Shown: positions 1 through 8,620 of the stretch, piece by piece
Layout of the letters: each line of letters starts with the position of its first letter
Position numbering within the stretch: the first letter of the stretch is position 1
Source of the DNA: Rhodothalassium salexigens DSM 2132
GTDB lineage: Bacteria; Pseudomonadota; Alphaproteobacteria; Sphingomonadales; Rhodothalassiaceae
DNA: 64,000 nt
NCBI RefSeq assembly: GCF_004341375.1
Contig: NZ_SLXO01000001.1
Span: 372,001 to 436,000 of the forward strand
Direction of reading: 5' to 3'
Translations under genes and position numbers: made by a program
Notes under the pieces: generated by a model
What the model was told of the DNA's origin: nothing
The model's database searches: none
What the model saw: only the letters and a program-made list of their open reading frames with translations

Positions 1-308
1 GGGGTGACGCCGGCGCGCGCGTCAATCATCATCAAGGCCAAATCGGCCTGATCGACGGCGGCGGCGGTCTGGTCGTGCATACGCTTGGCCAGGCTGCCGG
101 GTCCGCCCTGTTCCAGCCCGGCGGTGTCGACCAGACGAAAACGCAGATCGGCCAACCGGCCCTCGCCCTCGCGGCGGTCGCGGGTGACGCCCGGCGTGTC
201 GTCGACCAGCGCCAGACGGCGCCCGACCAGACGGTTGAACAGGGTCGACTTGCCCACATTGGGCCGGCCGACGATGGCGATAAGGGGCGGAGACGCTGTC
301 TCGGTCAT
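1..308 (-). CDS. der: Ribosome-assembly GTPase Der (EngA), N-terminal part; cut by window edge
   Basis: Der is a tandem two-G-domain GTPase needed for 50S ribosome maturation. Only about the first 102 residues lie here; the gene continues past base 1. The first G domain is clear: P-loop GRPNVGKST near residues 14-22, the G2 region TPGVTRD, and the G3 motif DTAG. The ATG at 306-308 puts the P-loop at the usual distance from the N-terminus. It follows bamB by 34 bp on the same strand, the same bamB-der order as in enterobacteria, so it is probably the last gene of the panB-yfgM-bamB-der unit. Confidence 0.95.
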   Translation of the reverse strand, partial: MTETASPPLIAIVGRPNVGKSTLFNRLVGRRLALVDDTPGVTRDRREGEGRLADLRFRLVDTAGLEQGGPGSLAKRMHDQTAAAVDQADLALMMIDARAGVT

Positions 309-342
309 GGGGTCCACTGGACTGCCCGGCCCCACCGGCGGA

Positions 343-1674
343 TTACCGGAAGGCGAGCAGCTCTCCTTCGGAGGTCAAAATATAAAGGGTCTGGTCGGCG
401 ACCACCGGGGCCACCGTGGTACCGGCGGGCAACGACCGGGCCGACAGCACCTCGCCGGTATAGGGCGACAGCGTCAGGGCATAGCCGTGCGACGACACCA
501 CCACCAGCCGGTCGCCGGCCAACACCGGCCCGGTCCAGCGGATAATGCCTTCGCGCTTCTCCTGGTCCTCGAAGCGCTGCAACTCGGTCACCCAGCGGAT
601 ACGGCCGCCGGCACGGGTCATGCCCACCACTTCGTTATCGGTCGTAACCAGATAGATATTGTCGCCGGCGACCCAAGGGGTACTGACGCCGCCCAGATTC
701 TTTTCCCAAATCCGCTCGCCCGAGCGCAGGTCGATGGACACCATGCGGCCGGAATGGCTGATCGCGAACACCCGGCCGCGGTCGACGACGGGGTGGCCGT
801 CGATGTCGCTGAGCGTCGCCAGGGGGGTCATGCGGCGGGTGCGGCTGAGCACGTCCTGCCAGACCACGGTGCCGTTCTCGACCCGATAGGCGTTCAACTC
901 GCCCGAGCTGAGCGCCACCATGGCGGTGTCGTCGGTGAGCACCGGGCTCGACGCGCCGATCACCCCGGCCTGTTCGGCCAGGCCCAATTGCTCCCACAAG
1001 ACCTCGCCGGTCTCGGCGTCGAGCGCGAAGATCTGATTGTCATGGGTGACCGCGACCACCCGGCCGTCGCGCGCGGTCGGACCGCCGCGCATGGGCACGC
1101 CGGCGTCGAACTGCCAGTCGACGCGGCCGGTCTCGGCGTCGAGGGCGGCCAGGATGCCGTGGCCGGTGGCGGCATAGATCCGCCCCTGCCAATAGGCGAC
1201 GCCGCCGCCGAAGCCCAACCGGTCGGGCTCGCCCTTGCGGGTGATCTGGGTGCGCCAGAGCTGGCGGCCGTCGGCGGTCGCGAACGCGGTGATCTGGGCG
1301 TGGGTGTCGATGGTGAACACGCGCTCGCCATAGACCACCGGCTCGCCGATCAGGCGGGTATCGAACGACTCGCCACGGCCGATATCAGCGCGCCAGGCCA
1401 GGTCAAGCCCCTGGGGCAGCGCCAGGTGATAGATGGCATGGGACGGCACCGCGCCCGGCTGCGGCCAGTGCAGGTTGCGGTAGGGCCGGGGCAGGAATAC
1501 CCGTTCGTCGGCCGCCTCGGCGTCCACTTCCAGCTTCTGGTCGGTGGTCAGCACCGGCACCCGGTCGCCCGAAATCGGTTCGGGCAAGCCACGGATTTCC
1601 ACCTCTTGTTCATCGCCCCCGCCGCACGCGGCGAGCAGCAGACAGGCGACCAAAACCCCACGCCGTGCGCTCAT
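343..1674 (-). CDS. bamB: Outer membrane assembly lipoprotein BamB (PQQ-repeat beta-propeller)
   Basis: BamB is the beta-propeller lipoprotein of the BAM complex that helps insert beta-barrel proteins into the outer membrane. The 443-residue product has a short positive N-terminus, a hydrophobic stretch and a lipobox LAAC with the acylated Cys at about residue 17. It is followed by several PQQ-like blade repeats, recognisable as recurring WxxDxG, GxIYAATxxG-like and ALDAETG segments. The start ATG overlaps the yfgM stop by 4 bases (ATGA), showing tight translational coupling, and der follows 34 bp later. Length is slightly above the roughly 390 residues of the E. coli protein, as expected for alphaproteobacterial members. 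Confidence 0.93.
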   Translation of the reverse strand: MSARRGVLVACLLLAACGGGDEQEVEIRGLPEPISGDRVPVLTTDQKLEVDAEAADERVFLPRPYRNLHWPQPGAVPSHAIYHLALPQGLDLAWRADIGRGESFDTRLIGEPVVYGERVFTIDTHAQITAFATADGRQLWRTQITRKGEPDRLGFGGGVAYWQGRIYAATGHGILAALDAETGRVDWQFDAGVPMRGGPTARDGRVVAVTHDNQIFALDAETGEVLWEQLGLAEQAGVIGASSPVLTDDTAMVALSSGELNAYRVENGTVVWQDVLSRTRRMTPLATLSDIDGHPVVDRGRVFAISHSGRMVSIDLRSGERIWEKNLGGVSTPWVAGDNIYLVTTDNEVVGMTRAGGRIRWVTELQRFEDQEKREGIIRWTGPVLAGDRLVVVSSHGYALTLSPYTGEVLSARSLPAGTTVAPVVADQTLYILTSEGELLAFR

Positions 1675-2468
1675 CGGCCGGAACCCTCGCCGCCTTCTTG
1701 CCCGGAAGCGCCTTGGGTCGCCTCGTCGGTGGGGCCGGTGTCCGCCCCGGGGGCTTCCACGTCCCCAGCGGGTGCAGCGTCTTCCGCCGCTGCGCCTTCG
1801 GGCGCCATCGCGGCCTGAGCATCCCGGACCAACGCCATCAACTCGCCGCGCCGCTGCTGCACCCCGAAGCCGGGCAGATCAAGCTCGCCCAGACGCTCCA
1901 GATAGGCTTCGGCCGCCGCCCAGTCGCCAAGCTCCATATGCACCACCGCCAGGAGTTCGAGCGCCGCGCCGGCCATCACACCGGTGCCGCCCGACAGGGG
2001 TTCAAGCCGTACGATCACCCGGTCGGCCACCGCCTGGGTATCGCCGTCGGACAACAGGGCACGGGCCGCCTGAAGCCGCGCGAAATCGCGCATCACCGGA
2101 TCTTCGGTGCCGCCAGCCGCCAGCCGGTCATAGACCGCCACCGCGGCGGTCGCGTCGCCGGCCGCCAGGTCCGCCGCCGCCATGCGCAGGCTCAAAAGCG
2201 CGCCATAGCCGGCATCGAGCTCGGCCTCGGCCACCGCCTCAGGGACCGCACCGGCATCGGCGCTGGCCAGCGTTTCGACCAGGCTCACATAGCGATCACT
2301 GGCGGCGCGCAATTGCGCCTCGCGCTGGCTCTGCCAGATCTGCCAGCCGGCAACCCCGGCGACGATCAGCACCGCCAGGATGCCTAAGATCGGACCATAA
2401 CGCTTGAGCAGGGCCACGGTCTGGTCCTTGCGGACCTCCTCGTCGACCTCGCGAAAAATATCGGACAT
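1671..2468 (-). CDS. yfgM: YfgM-like inner-membrane TPR protein (SecYEG ancillary subunit family)
   Basis: This 265-residue protein has a charged N-terminus (DIFREVDEEVRKDQ), one transmembrane segment around residues 27-45 and an Ala-rich periplasmic helical region of the TPR_21 type. That is the architecture of YfgM, which associates with SecYEG and periplasmic chaperones. The C-terminal 40 or so residues are Glu/Ala/Gly/Pro-rich and probably disordered. It lies directly upstream of bamB with a 4-base overlap, the conserved genomic neighbour of this family. The start is supported by a G-rich stretch (GGCGGGGG) upstream of the ATG. The function is inferred from family and context. Confidence 0.85.
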   Translation of the reverse strand: MSDIFREVDEEVRKDQTVALLKRYGPILGILAVLIVAGVAGWQIWQSQREAQLRAASDRYVSLVETLASADAGAVPEAVAEAELDAGYGALLSLRMAAADLAAGDATAAVAVYDRLAAGGTEDPVMRDFARLQAARALLSDGDTQAVADRVIVRLEPLSGGTGVMAGAALELLAVVHMELGDWAAAEAYLERLGELDLPGFGVQQRRGELMALVRDAQAAMAPEGAAAEDAAPAGDVEAPGADTGPTDEATQGASGQEGGEGSGR

Positions 2469-2622
2469 GCAAAACCCCCGCCCGGCATCAGGCCGGCGCC
2501 GCCAACGGTGACCGTCAGGAAAGCGGCGCCGGACGGCAAAAGCCTGCCCCGGCGCCCAAAGTCATCCAGCGCCCTAACCCATTTCTCGGGCCTTGACTAC
2601 CCCTCTAGCGGCAACCGCCCGG

Positions 2623-3531
2623 CTAGGAGCGGCCGCCATCGTCCTTGAGACCATAGGTCTGGTCGGGCCCGGGAAAACGGCGTGCGCGCACATCCTCGGC
2701 ATAGGCGCTGACCGCCCGGGTGATCTCGTCGCCAAGCGCCGCATAGCGTTTGACGAACTTGGGCGCGCGGTCGAACATGCCGAGCATATCGTCGATCACC
2801 AAAACCTGCCCGTCGCAAGCCGCCGACGCGCCGATGCCGATCACCGGCACCGCCAGCGCCTCGGTGATTTCGCGCGCCAAGGGCTCGGCCACCCCCTCGA
2901 CCACCACACCGAAGGCACCGGCATCGGCGACCGCATAGGCGTCGTCGATGATCGGCTGCCAATCCTCGCGGTTGCGGCCGTGGGCGCCGTAGCCGCCATA
3001 GAGGTGGACGCTCTGCGGGCGCAGACCCACATGGCCCATGACCGGAATGCCCCGGTCGACCAGGAAGCGCACGGTGGCGGCCTGGGCGGTCCCGCCTTCC
3101 AGCTTGACCGCCTGGGCGCCGGTTTCCTTCATCACCCGACACGCGGTCTCGAACGCCTGGGTCGGCGACGCCTCATAGCTGCCGAACGGCAGGTCGACGA
3201 CCATCAGCGCGGTTTCCGCGCCGCGCCGCACCGCGCGGGCGTGGGCGAGCAACAGATCGAGATCGAGCGGCACGGTGCTGTCCAGCCCATGCACCACCAT
3301 GGCCAGGCTGTCGCCGACCAGCAAAAGGTCGCACAAGGGGTCGAGCAGCCGCGCCATGGGATAGGTATAGGCGGTCAGGCAGACCAGCGGTTCGCCGCGC
3401 TTGCGCGCCCGGAAGCGCGGCACGGTCATGCGCGGCTTAGACGCGGCCGGCGGGTTTGTGTCCTTGGTGGGGCCGCCGCCTTCGCTACCGTCCTTGGCCG
3501 CCGCATCGGGGCTGGGAGCATGCCTGCTCAT
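2623..3531 (-). CDS. panB: 3-methyl-2-oxobutanoate hydroxymethyltransferase PanB
   Basis: PanB transfers a one-carbon unit from methylene-tetrahydrofolate to 2-oxoisovalerate to give ketopantoate, the first committed step of pantothenate and CoA synthesis. The TIM-barrel family motifs are all present: LLVGDSL (Mg ligand Asp), DLPFGSYE, AVKLEGG (catalytic and metal-region Glu), GHVGLRPQS and PVIGIGA. I place the start at 3531 because GAAGGGAAGGA lies about 10 bases upstream. This gives a 34-residue hydrophilic, probably disordered leader before MTVPRF; a start at that internal Met would match the usual family length and cannot be excluded. The yfgM-bamB-der genes follow after 150 bp. No panC is nearby. 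Confidence 0.95.
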   Translation of the reverse strand: MSRHAPSPDAAAKDGSEGGGPTKDTNPPAASKPRMTVPRFRARKRGEPLVCLTAYTYPMARLLDPLCDLLLVGDSLAMVVHGLDSTVPLDLDLLLAHARAVRRGAETALMVVDLPFGSYEASPTQAFETACRVMKETGAQAVKLEGGTAQAATVRFLVDRGIPVMGHVGLRPQSVHLYGGYGAHGRNREDWQPIIDDAYAVADAGAFGVVVEGVAEPLAREITEALAVPVIGIGASAACDGQVLVIDDMLGMFDRAPKFVKRYAALGDEITRAVSAYAEDVRARRFPGPDQTYGLKDDGGRS

Positions 3532-3808
3532 CGCCTTGGTCCTTCCCTTCGCCGGGCGACGTCGCCGCCCGGGGCCCGCTGTCGGGCTCGATCCTTGCCT
3601 AATCCCGGCGGGCCATGACACGGGCGCCGGGCGGGTTTCTTCGCCTTGTACACGATCGCCGCCGCGGTGCAAAAGCCTGCCGGCACGCAAGACCGGCGCC
3701 GCTCGGGTGCACGTCCCCCGGACAAGGATCGGGCCCGGCGGTCACGAAATCGCCGCATCCGTCGGGCAATGTCGAGCCCATGATGGATCGACGCAGACGA
3801 GGCCGACA

Positions 3809-4051
3809 ATGACGCGCTTGCCCCGCCCGGTGCCCCTTGGCGTGACGCTGATCGTCGCCGGCGCGCTCTGGCGCACGGTGGAGATGCTGGTCCATGGCGT
3901 CCGCTTCGACGCCGGCGACCTGCTCCCCGGCGCGCCGGTTTTGCCGCTGTCGTTCGCGATCAGCGGTACGGGCGTCGCGCTGTTGTTCGCCGTCGGCGTG
4001 ACCCGGGCCGTGCGCCGCCGCGCCGGTCGCCGCAGCGTCGCGCACGGCTGA
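3809..4051 (+). CDS. Small putative membrane protein, two predicted TM segments
   Basis: This is an 80-residue ORF I cannot assign to a family. It shows one hydrophobic segment near residues 9-22 (LGVTLIVAGALW) and another near 46-66 (PLSFAISGTGVALLFAVGV), ending in a strongly basic tail (RAVRRRAGRRS). This is compatible with a two-helix inner-membrane protein with both ends inside. No strong ribosome-binding site is visible. Support is the hydrophobic pattern, the isolated position between panB (divergent) and the methyltransferase gene 187 bp downstream, and lack of an overlapping better ORF. It may be spurious. Confidence 0.35.
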   Translation: MTRLPRPVPLGVTLIVAGALWRTVEMLVHGVRFDAGDLLPGAPVLPLSFAISGTGVALLFAVGVTRAVRRRAGRRSVAHG

Positions 4052-4238
4052 TCGCGGTCCGCGCCCCCGTCTTGTGCGGGGCCGGCCTGTGCGGGACCGG
4101 CGAGAGCGCGCCGGACACGATCCGTCAGACGTGAACCGGTGCCAGCGGCGGCCCGCCTGGAGCGGCGGGACTTGCATTCGCGCCGCCCGCGCCCGACCAT
4201 CCGCGCCGTGTCCAAGCCAAGAGAGGAGACATGACGCC

Positions 4239-4709
4239 ATGCGATGGCTGATCCCGCCGGTTTTGTGGTTTCTGTGCGCCGGGCTGATCTTTGGCCTGGC
4301 CCGCCTGGCACCGGCCTTAGGGCTGCCCGACCTGGCGCTGGCGCCGGGGGCTTCGGCGCGCACCATGCTGGTGGCCGGGCTGGCGCTGATCGCCCTGGCC
4401 GGTCTGCTCAAGCTGCTGGCGGCTTATGAGTTCCGCCGTGCGCGCACCACCATCCACCCGTTCCACGACCCCGACCATCTGATCACCCGCGGCGTGTTCG
4501 CGCGCAGCCGCAACCCGATCTATCTGGGCCTGGTGATCTCGCTCGCCGGGGTGGCGGTGATCGCCAATACCGCCTGGGGGCTCGCCGTCGTGGCGCTGTT
4601 CTGGCTGGTCTGCGACCGCTGGTACGTGGCGGTGGAAGAAGCCGCCGCCCGGCGCCGCTTCCCCGCCGACTTCGACGCCTATTGCGCGCGCGTCCGGCGC
4701 TGGATCTAA
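4239..4709 (+). CDS. Isoprenylcysteine carboxyl methyltransferase-family membrane protein
   Basis: This 156-residue integral membrane protein belongs to the ICMT/PEMT-type methyltransferase group. It has about four hydrophobic helices, the characteristic RNPIYLG motif after a Gly-Val-Phe-Ala-Arg-Ser turn (residues about 85-97), and a C-terminal EEAAARRRFPADFDAY...RRW segment that forms the SAM- and substrate-binding part in this family. Bacterial members probably methylate small or lipid substrates rather than prenylated proteins; the substrate here is unknown. GAGAGGAGA lies about 10 bases upstream of the ATG. The gene converges tightly (16 bp) on the ferredoxin reductase gene. Confidence 0.8.
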   Translation: MRWLIPPVLWFLCAGLIFGLARLAPALGLPDLALAPGASARTMLVAGLALIALAGLLKLLAAYEFRRARTTIHPFHDPDHLITRGVFARSRNPIYLGLVISLAGVAVIANTAWGLAVVALFWLVCDRWYVAVEEAAARRRFPADFDAYCARVRRWI

Positions 4710-4725
4710 GCCCGACGCGCCGGGC

Positions 4726-5961
4726 TTAAGCCGCCGCCAGGGCCGCTGCCGCCAGGTCGCGCATCTTCACCGAGGTGTCGGCCACCGCCGTCGCGTCGAG
4801 CCGCGCACCGGCCGGGATCAGCTTCTTCGCCGCCAGAAATTCCGGCGCTGAATTGACCGCCTCGACCGCGCGCAGCCGGTCGCCGGCGAAATAGAACAGC
4901 GCGAAGCGGCCGGCCTCGGGCTCGCCGCGCACCACCGTGTGGTCGGAACCGGCGGCAAGCCCGGCGATCTGAAGCTTCAAGTCGTACTGGTCGGACCAGA
5001 ACCACGGGCAGTCCTCGGCCGGGCGCGGCTGGTCGAGGATCGCGGCGGCGGCCAGCTTGCCCTGCTCGACCGCATTGTGGACGCTCTCCAGCCGGCCATG
5101 GCCGCCATGGTGGACCAGCGGCCGGCGCGTGCAGTCGCCGGCGGCGAAAATCAGCGGGTCGCTGGTGCGCGCGTCGCGGTCGACGACGATGCCTTCGGCC
5201 ACGTCGAGCCCGGCCTCGGCCGCCATCTCGGCATTGGGCAGGATACCGATGCCGGTCAACACCAAGTCAGCGGCCAGGCGCTCGCCCGACGCCAGCACCG
5301 GCGTGACAAGGCCCCCGTCGCCGCCGGCCTCGACCGCCGTCAGTTGCGCCCCGGTGCGGATGGCGACGCCGCGCCGGCTGTGCTGCTGTCGATAAAACTC
5401 ACTCAAGGTGGGGCTGGCAACGCGCGCCAGCAGCCGCTCGGCGCGTTCGAGCACGGTGACGTCGAGCCCCAGGCTATGCGCCACCGCCGCCGCTTCGAGG
5501 CCGATATAGCCGCCGCCGACGATCACCAGACGCCGCCCGGCCTGCAGGCCGGCGCGAATGCCCTCCACATCGGCCAGGCTGCGCAGGTCGAACACCGCGT
5601 CCGGCGCCGCCACGGGGACCGGCAACGGCCGCGGCCGGGCGCCGGTGGCCAGCACCAGCCGGTCATAGGCCAGCGCGCCGCCGTCATCGAGTTGCACCCG
5701 GCGCGCGCTGCGGTCGATGGCGGTGACCCGGCGGCCGAGCAACAGGTCGACCCGGCGCTCGGTATACCAAGGCTCGGGGCGCAGCGGCAGGCGCTCGGCC
5801 GGAAGCTCGCCCAACATATAGGCCTTGGACAGCGGCGGACGCTGATAGGGCAAGACCGGCTCGTCGCCGACCAGGGTCAGCCGGCCGTCGAAGCCGCCCT
5901 GGCGAAGCGAGGCGATGGTTTGTTGCGCGGCCTGTCCGCCGCCGACGATGACCACATGCAT
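4726..5961 (-). CDS. FAD-dependent NAD(P)H:ferredoxin/rubredoxin reductase family
   Basis: A 411-residue pyridine-nucleotide-disulfide-type flavoprotein like the reductase component of P450 or dioxygenase systems. It has an FAD-binding VGGGQAAQQ fingerprint at the N-terminus, RPPLSKAYM (the ferredoxin-reductase-type RPPLSK motif), LVLATGA, a second dinucleotide fold IVGGGYIGLEAA for NAD(P)H, and FAAGDC near residue 275. It should shuttle electrons from NAD(P)H to a [2Fe-2S] ferredoxin. No ferredoxin, P450 or oxygenase gene is adjacent, so its partner is encoded elsewhere. I chose the ATG at 5961 over an in-frame TTG two codons upstream because GGAAAGGG is well placed for it. Confidence 0.9.
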   Translation of the reverse strand: MHVVIVGGGQAAQQTIASLRQGGFDGRLTLVGDEPVLPYQRPPLSKAYMLGELPAERLPLRPEPWYTERRVDLLLGRRVTAIDRSARRVQLDDGGALAYDRLVLATGARPRPLPVPVAAPDAVFDLRSLADVEGIRAGLQAGRRLVIVGGGYIGLEAAAVAHSLGLDVTVLERAERLLARVASPTLSEFYRQQHSRRGVAIRTGAQLTAVEAGGDGGLVTPVLASGERLAADLVLTGIGILPNAEMAAEAGLDVAEGIVVDRDARTSDPLIFAAGDCTRRPLVHHGGHGRLESVHNAVEQGKLAAAAILDQPRPAEDCPWFWSDQYDLKLQIAGLAAGSDHTVVRGEPEAGRFALFYFAGDRLRAVEAVNSAPEFLAAKKLIPAGARLDATAVADTSVKMRDLAAAALAAA

Positions 5962-6166
5962 GGGCAACCCTTTCCGCTTGGCGCCGACCCGGCCCAGGTC
6001 CCCAGCCTATAGCATATCCGCACGCCGCCGCCACACGCCCCCGCCCGCCGCGCCGCCACGGCGAGACACCAGAGCCCCGACCGCCTGTCCACGGACAGCG
6101 CCGAAAGCCCTTTCCCTTGATACCGATTAATGTAAAGTCGCATCCGTTGTTCAGAACCAGAAAGCC

Positions 6167-6715
6167 ATGGCCATGCCCCGTTACCGTCCGTCAGCCTCTC
6201 GCCCTGCCCTCTGCCGGTGCCGTGCCCTGGCGGCGGGGCTGTTTCTCGGCATCGGCGGGGCCATGGCGGCCACCGCACAAGACAACGCGATCGACGCCCA
6301 TGACGTCTATGGGCGCTGGCTGACCGAGGATGACGCCGCGGTGATCACCGTGCGCGACTGCGGCGACGGCAGCCCGTGCGGCACCATGACCTGGCTCAAC
6401 CCCGACACCACCGACGCCTGCCGCGACCGCGCCAACCCCGAGGCCGCGCTTCAGGACCGCCCCCTGCTCGGGCTGGTCATGCTCGACGGCTTCGAGCGCG
6501 GCGAGGACGGCTGGCGGCGCGGGCAGATCTACCATGCCGAGCGTGGCAAGACCTATCGCGCCCTGATCCGCCGCACCGGCGCCGACAGCGCCCAGGTCAA
6601 AGGCTGTCTGGCGTTTTTCTGCCAAAGCCAGGACTGGACGCGCGCGCCCGACACGCTGGCCCAGAGCGCCTGCGCCGCCGAGCCCGGCGCCCGGCCGGCC
6701 GACCCGGCGCGCTGA
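6167..6715 (+). CDS. Secreted DUF2147 family protein
   Basis: An 182-residue protein with a basic N-terminus, a hydrophobic segment (ALAAGLFLGIGGAMAATAQ) and a likely signal-peptidase site near residue 37. The mature part starts with the DUF2147 pattern DVYGRWLTEDDAAVITV and contains CGDGSPCGTMTWLNP, YHAERGKTYRALI, and a conserved terminal block GCLAFFCQSQDWTR. DUF2147 proteins are small periplasmic beta-rich proteins of unknown role. Four or more Cys residues in the mature part could form disulfides. It is divergent from the ferredoxin reductase gene across about 200 bp that contain a relatively AT-rich patch around 6115-6140, the likely promoter. Confidence 0.85.
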   Translation: MAMPRYRPSASRPALCRCRALAAGLFLGIGGAMAATAQDNAIDAHDVYGRWLTEDDAAVITVRDCGDGSPCGTMTWLNPDTTDACRDRANPEAALQDRPLLGLVMLDGFERGEDGWRRGQIYHAERGKTYRALIRRTGADSAQVKGCLAFFCQSQDWTRAPDTLAQSACAAEPGARPADPAR

Positions 6716-6766
6716 GCGCCCGGGCGGTCGCCCGCACCGGGGCCAGCGGCAGACGCCCCAAGCGGC

Positions 6767-7312
6767 TCAGTCGCCCGTACGCGGGCCGGCGGTCATATCG
6801 AAGCTCGCCGTGTCGATGGTGTTGGCATAGAGGTAGAAGCCCGCGAGCCCCGGCGTGGCATTGTCGGGGATGTCCAGGCTGGGCACCGACAGGGCGTGAA
6901 CGCGGAAGGTGTAGCGGTGCTGGCGCCCCACCGGCGGGCACGGGCCCACATAGCCGGGCGCGCCGGTGTCGGTGACCGTCTGCTCGGCGGCGGCGGGCAG
7001 GCTGTCGCGGATTTCGCGGGTGTCGGCGGGCAGGTTGTAGACCACCCAGTGCCAGAAGCCGCTGCCGGTGGGCGCGTCATGGTCGTACATGGTGACCGCG
7101 AAGCTTTCGGTGCCCGAGGGCACGCCCGACCAGACCAGATCAGGGCGCAGATTGTCGCCGTTGCAGCCGAAGATATCGGCGTAATAGGCATCGGGGAACG
7201 CCCCGCCCTCGTCCAGATCGGGGCTGGCGAGCGTGAAGGCATCGTCGTCGGCAAACGCGAGCGGGCCGGCCATGGCGGTGACCAGAGCGGCGGCGATCCA
7301 GTGGCGTGTCAT
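6767..7312 (-). CDS. Periplasmic YbhB/YbcL-type PEBP family protein
   Basis: A 181-residue phosphatidylethanolamine-binding-protein (Raf kinase inhibitor-like) homologue with a cleavable signal peptide (residues about 1-22). Family signatures are NLRPDLVWSGVP, MYDHDAPTGSGFWHWVVYNLP (the DPDAP-H/W-type ligand pocket), GYVGPCPPVG and HRYTFRVHAL. Bacterial members are periplasmic or cytosolic proteins of uncertain function. The start at 7312 is chosen because AGGAGA lies about 9 bases upstream and the signal peptide then begins correctly; upstream in-frame sequence is not coding-like. It converges on the DUF2147 gene with a 51-bp gap. Confidence 0.9.
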   Translation of the reverse strand: MTRHWIAAALVTAMAGPLAFADDDAFTLASPDLDEGGAFPDAYYADIFGCNGDNLRPDLVWSGVPSGTESFAVTMYDHDAPTGSGFWHWVVYNLPADTREIRDSLPAAAEQTVTDTGAPGYVGPCPPVGRQHRYTFRVHALSVPSLDIPDNATPGLAGFYLYANTIDTASFDMTAGPRTGD

Positions 7313-7489
7313 GGCTTGCAGTCTCCTGTTCACTAGTTCGGGCGGCCGTACCGGCTCTCCGGCCGGCCGCCCCAAGCTAAGCCAAGCCTAGATCTAGCGA
7401 AAACCGCTGCGCGACAAAAGCCGCCACAAGCCCGATGTGCCGGCGGCGGGCCGAGCGACCCACCGCCGGGACCGGTCAAGCCCTAGCGC

Positions 7490-7603
7490 TTAACGCTGTT
7501 TGGCTTGCTTCTTGACTTCCTTCTCCGACCCAGCTTGGCGTCGCGGTTGGGCCTGCTGGGCTTGTTTCTTCTCTTCGGGTTTGCCGGCTTGTTTCTTTGC
7601 CAT
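7490..7603 (-). CDS. Very small Lys/Gln-rich basic protein (37 residues), unassigned
   Basis: A 37-codon ORF starting MAKKQAGKPEEKKQAQ and ending KKQAKQR. Almost every residue is Lys, Gln, Glu, Arg, Ala or Pro, with no hydrophobic core, so the product should be unstructured and positively charged. GGAG sits about 9 bases before the ATG. Unlike most random ORFs here, it is preceded by an AT-rich region with a good sigma-70 promoter in the right orientation (7701-7729). It could bind nucleic acid or act as a small stress protein, but this is only inference from composition. Confidence 0.45.
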   Translation of the reverse strand: MAKKQAGKPEEKKQAQQAQPRRQAGSEKEVKKQAKQR

Positions 7604-7677
7604 GGGAGGGCTCCGTTTCGCTGATCGGGGGCTGGACCATCCGCCCCACATCCCAGATCTAAGCGCGAACGAATGTA

Positions 7678-7702
7678 CCGCAATATGGCCGGTCCGCAAT
7701 AT
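7678..7702. repeat. Direct repeat overlapping the start-site region (operator-like)
   Basis: CCGCAATAT occurs at 7678-7686 and again at 7694-7702, separated by GGCCGGT (a 16-bp period). The second copy touches the -10 box of the minus-strand promoter, a position suited to a repressor binding two half-sites on adjacent turns of the helix. No regulator gene is next to it. Confidence 0.45.
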
Positions 7703-7729
7703 TATCTTGTCTATAAAATATCAATACAA
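7701..7729 (-). promoter_or_regulatory. Near-consensus sigma-70 promoter for the 37-residue ORF
   Basis: On the minus strand, TTGTAT (7724-7729) is followed after exactly 17 bp by GATAAT (7701-7706), in the most AT-rich stretch of the left part of the window. Transcription would start near 7690-7694, giving a leader of about 90 nt before the ATG at 7603. Confidence 0.6.
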
Positions 7730-7774
7730 TTTTTTCTTATCCATCGCAAAGGCCGGCCGGACCTCGGACGGCGG

Positions 7775-8554
7775 TCAGGGCGCCGCCTCGCCGGGCCGGT
7801 GTTCAGCGTCTTCGAGCACGCTTTCCACCTGGCGCACGGCGTCGAAAAAGGCGCGTCGGGCCTCGGGCGCAAACGGGTTTTCCAACTCGATGGCGCGGAA
7901 CAGATCCGCACTGTCGTCGGCGATATAGCCCACCGCCCGGCGCAACAGGTCGTAACTGACCGTGGTCTGATCGAAATCGTCGAGCGCCATGGTCAACAGG
8001 GTCTTGCCGATCAGGTGGGTGACGCCTTGGACATAGGCCAGTTCGCGGTCATGGTCGGCGGGCGTGGCCTCGATCACCTTGAGCCCCAGGACGTCGCCAC
8101 AGAAGCGCGCGACACCGTCCGCCCGGTCGCCGCGCACCGGGCACAGCGTGATCTTGCGCCCGGCGATGGTGTCGGCAGCACTTTGCGGGCCGAACAGCGG
8201 GTGGGTGCACACGATATCGACGGTTTCGGGCAACGCCTCGGCCAGCAGCCGGGCCGGCTTCACCTTCACCGAGCCCACGTCGAGCACCAACGCCCCAGCC
8301 GGCAACCGGGTTGCCAGGGCGTGTGCCACCTCGCCGATGGCTTGGACGGGCACCGCCAGGATGGTGATCCCGGCGGCGGCGGCCTCGTCCAAGGTGCCGG
8401 CGCGCGCGCCCAAGCGGCCCGCGATGGCGTCCAGGTCGGCGCGCGGATCGGCCAGCACCAGATCGAAATGGGGCACCAGGTGGCGAGCCATGAAACGACC
8501 GAACGCACCGGCGCCGACGATGCCCAGGGACGGCAGGGAAACTGGGGCAGACAT
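7775..8554 (-). CDS. Prephenate/arogenate dehydrogenase family protein (TyrA-type)
   Basis: A 259-residue NAD(P)-dependent dehydrogenase of tyrosine biosynthesis that oxidatively decarboxylates prephenate or arogenate. Visible motifs are the Rossmann fingerprint GIVGAGAFGRF, LDVGSVKVKP, THPLFGPQS and YVQGVTHLIGK, the last matching the Q-x-x-x-H segment of TyrA. There is no ACT or chorismate mutase domain. Length is slightly shorter than many bacterial TyrA proteins, so it represents the bare catalytic unit. GGAG is placed before the ATG. It follows the NADH dehydrogenase gene by 66 bp on the same strand, a pairing without an obvious metabolic reason. Confidence 0.88.
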   Translation of the reverse strand: MSAPVSLPSLGIVGAGAFGRFMARHLVPHFDLVLADPRADLDAIAGRLGARAGTLDEAAAAGITILAVPVQAIGEVAHALATRLPAGALVLDVGSVKVKPARLLAEALPETVDIVCTHPLFGPQSAADTIAGRKITLCPVRGDRADGVARFCGDVLGLKVIEATPADHDRELAYVQGVTHLIGKTLLTMALDDFDQTTVSYDLLRRAVGYIADDSADLFRAIELENPFAPEARRAFFDAVRQVESVLEDAEHRPGEAAP

Positions 8555-8620
8555 GCAACATACTCCAATGAGACCGGCCCGGCAGCGTCCGGGCCCTGTG
8601 ACCCACGCGCGGCTGGCTGC

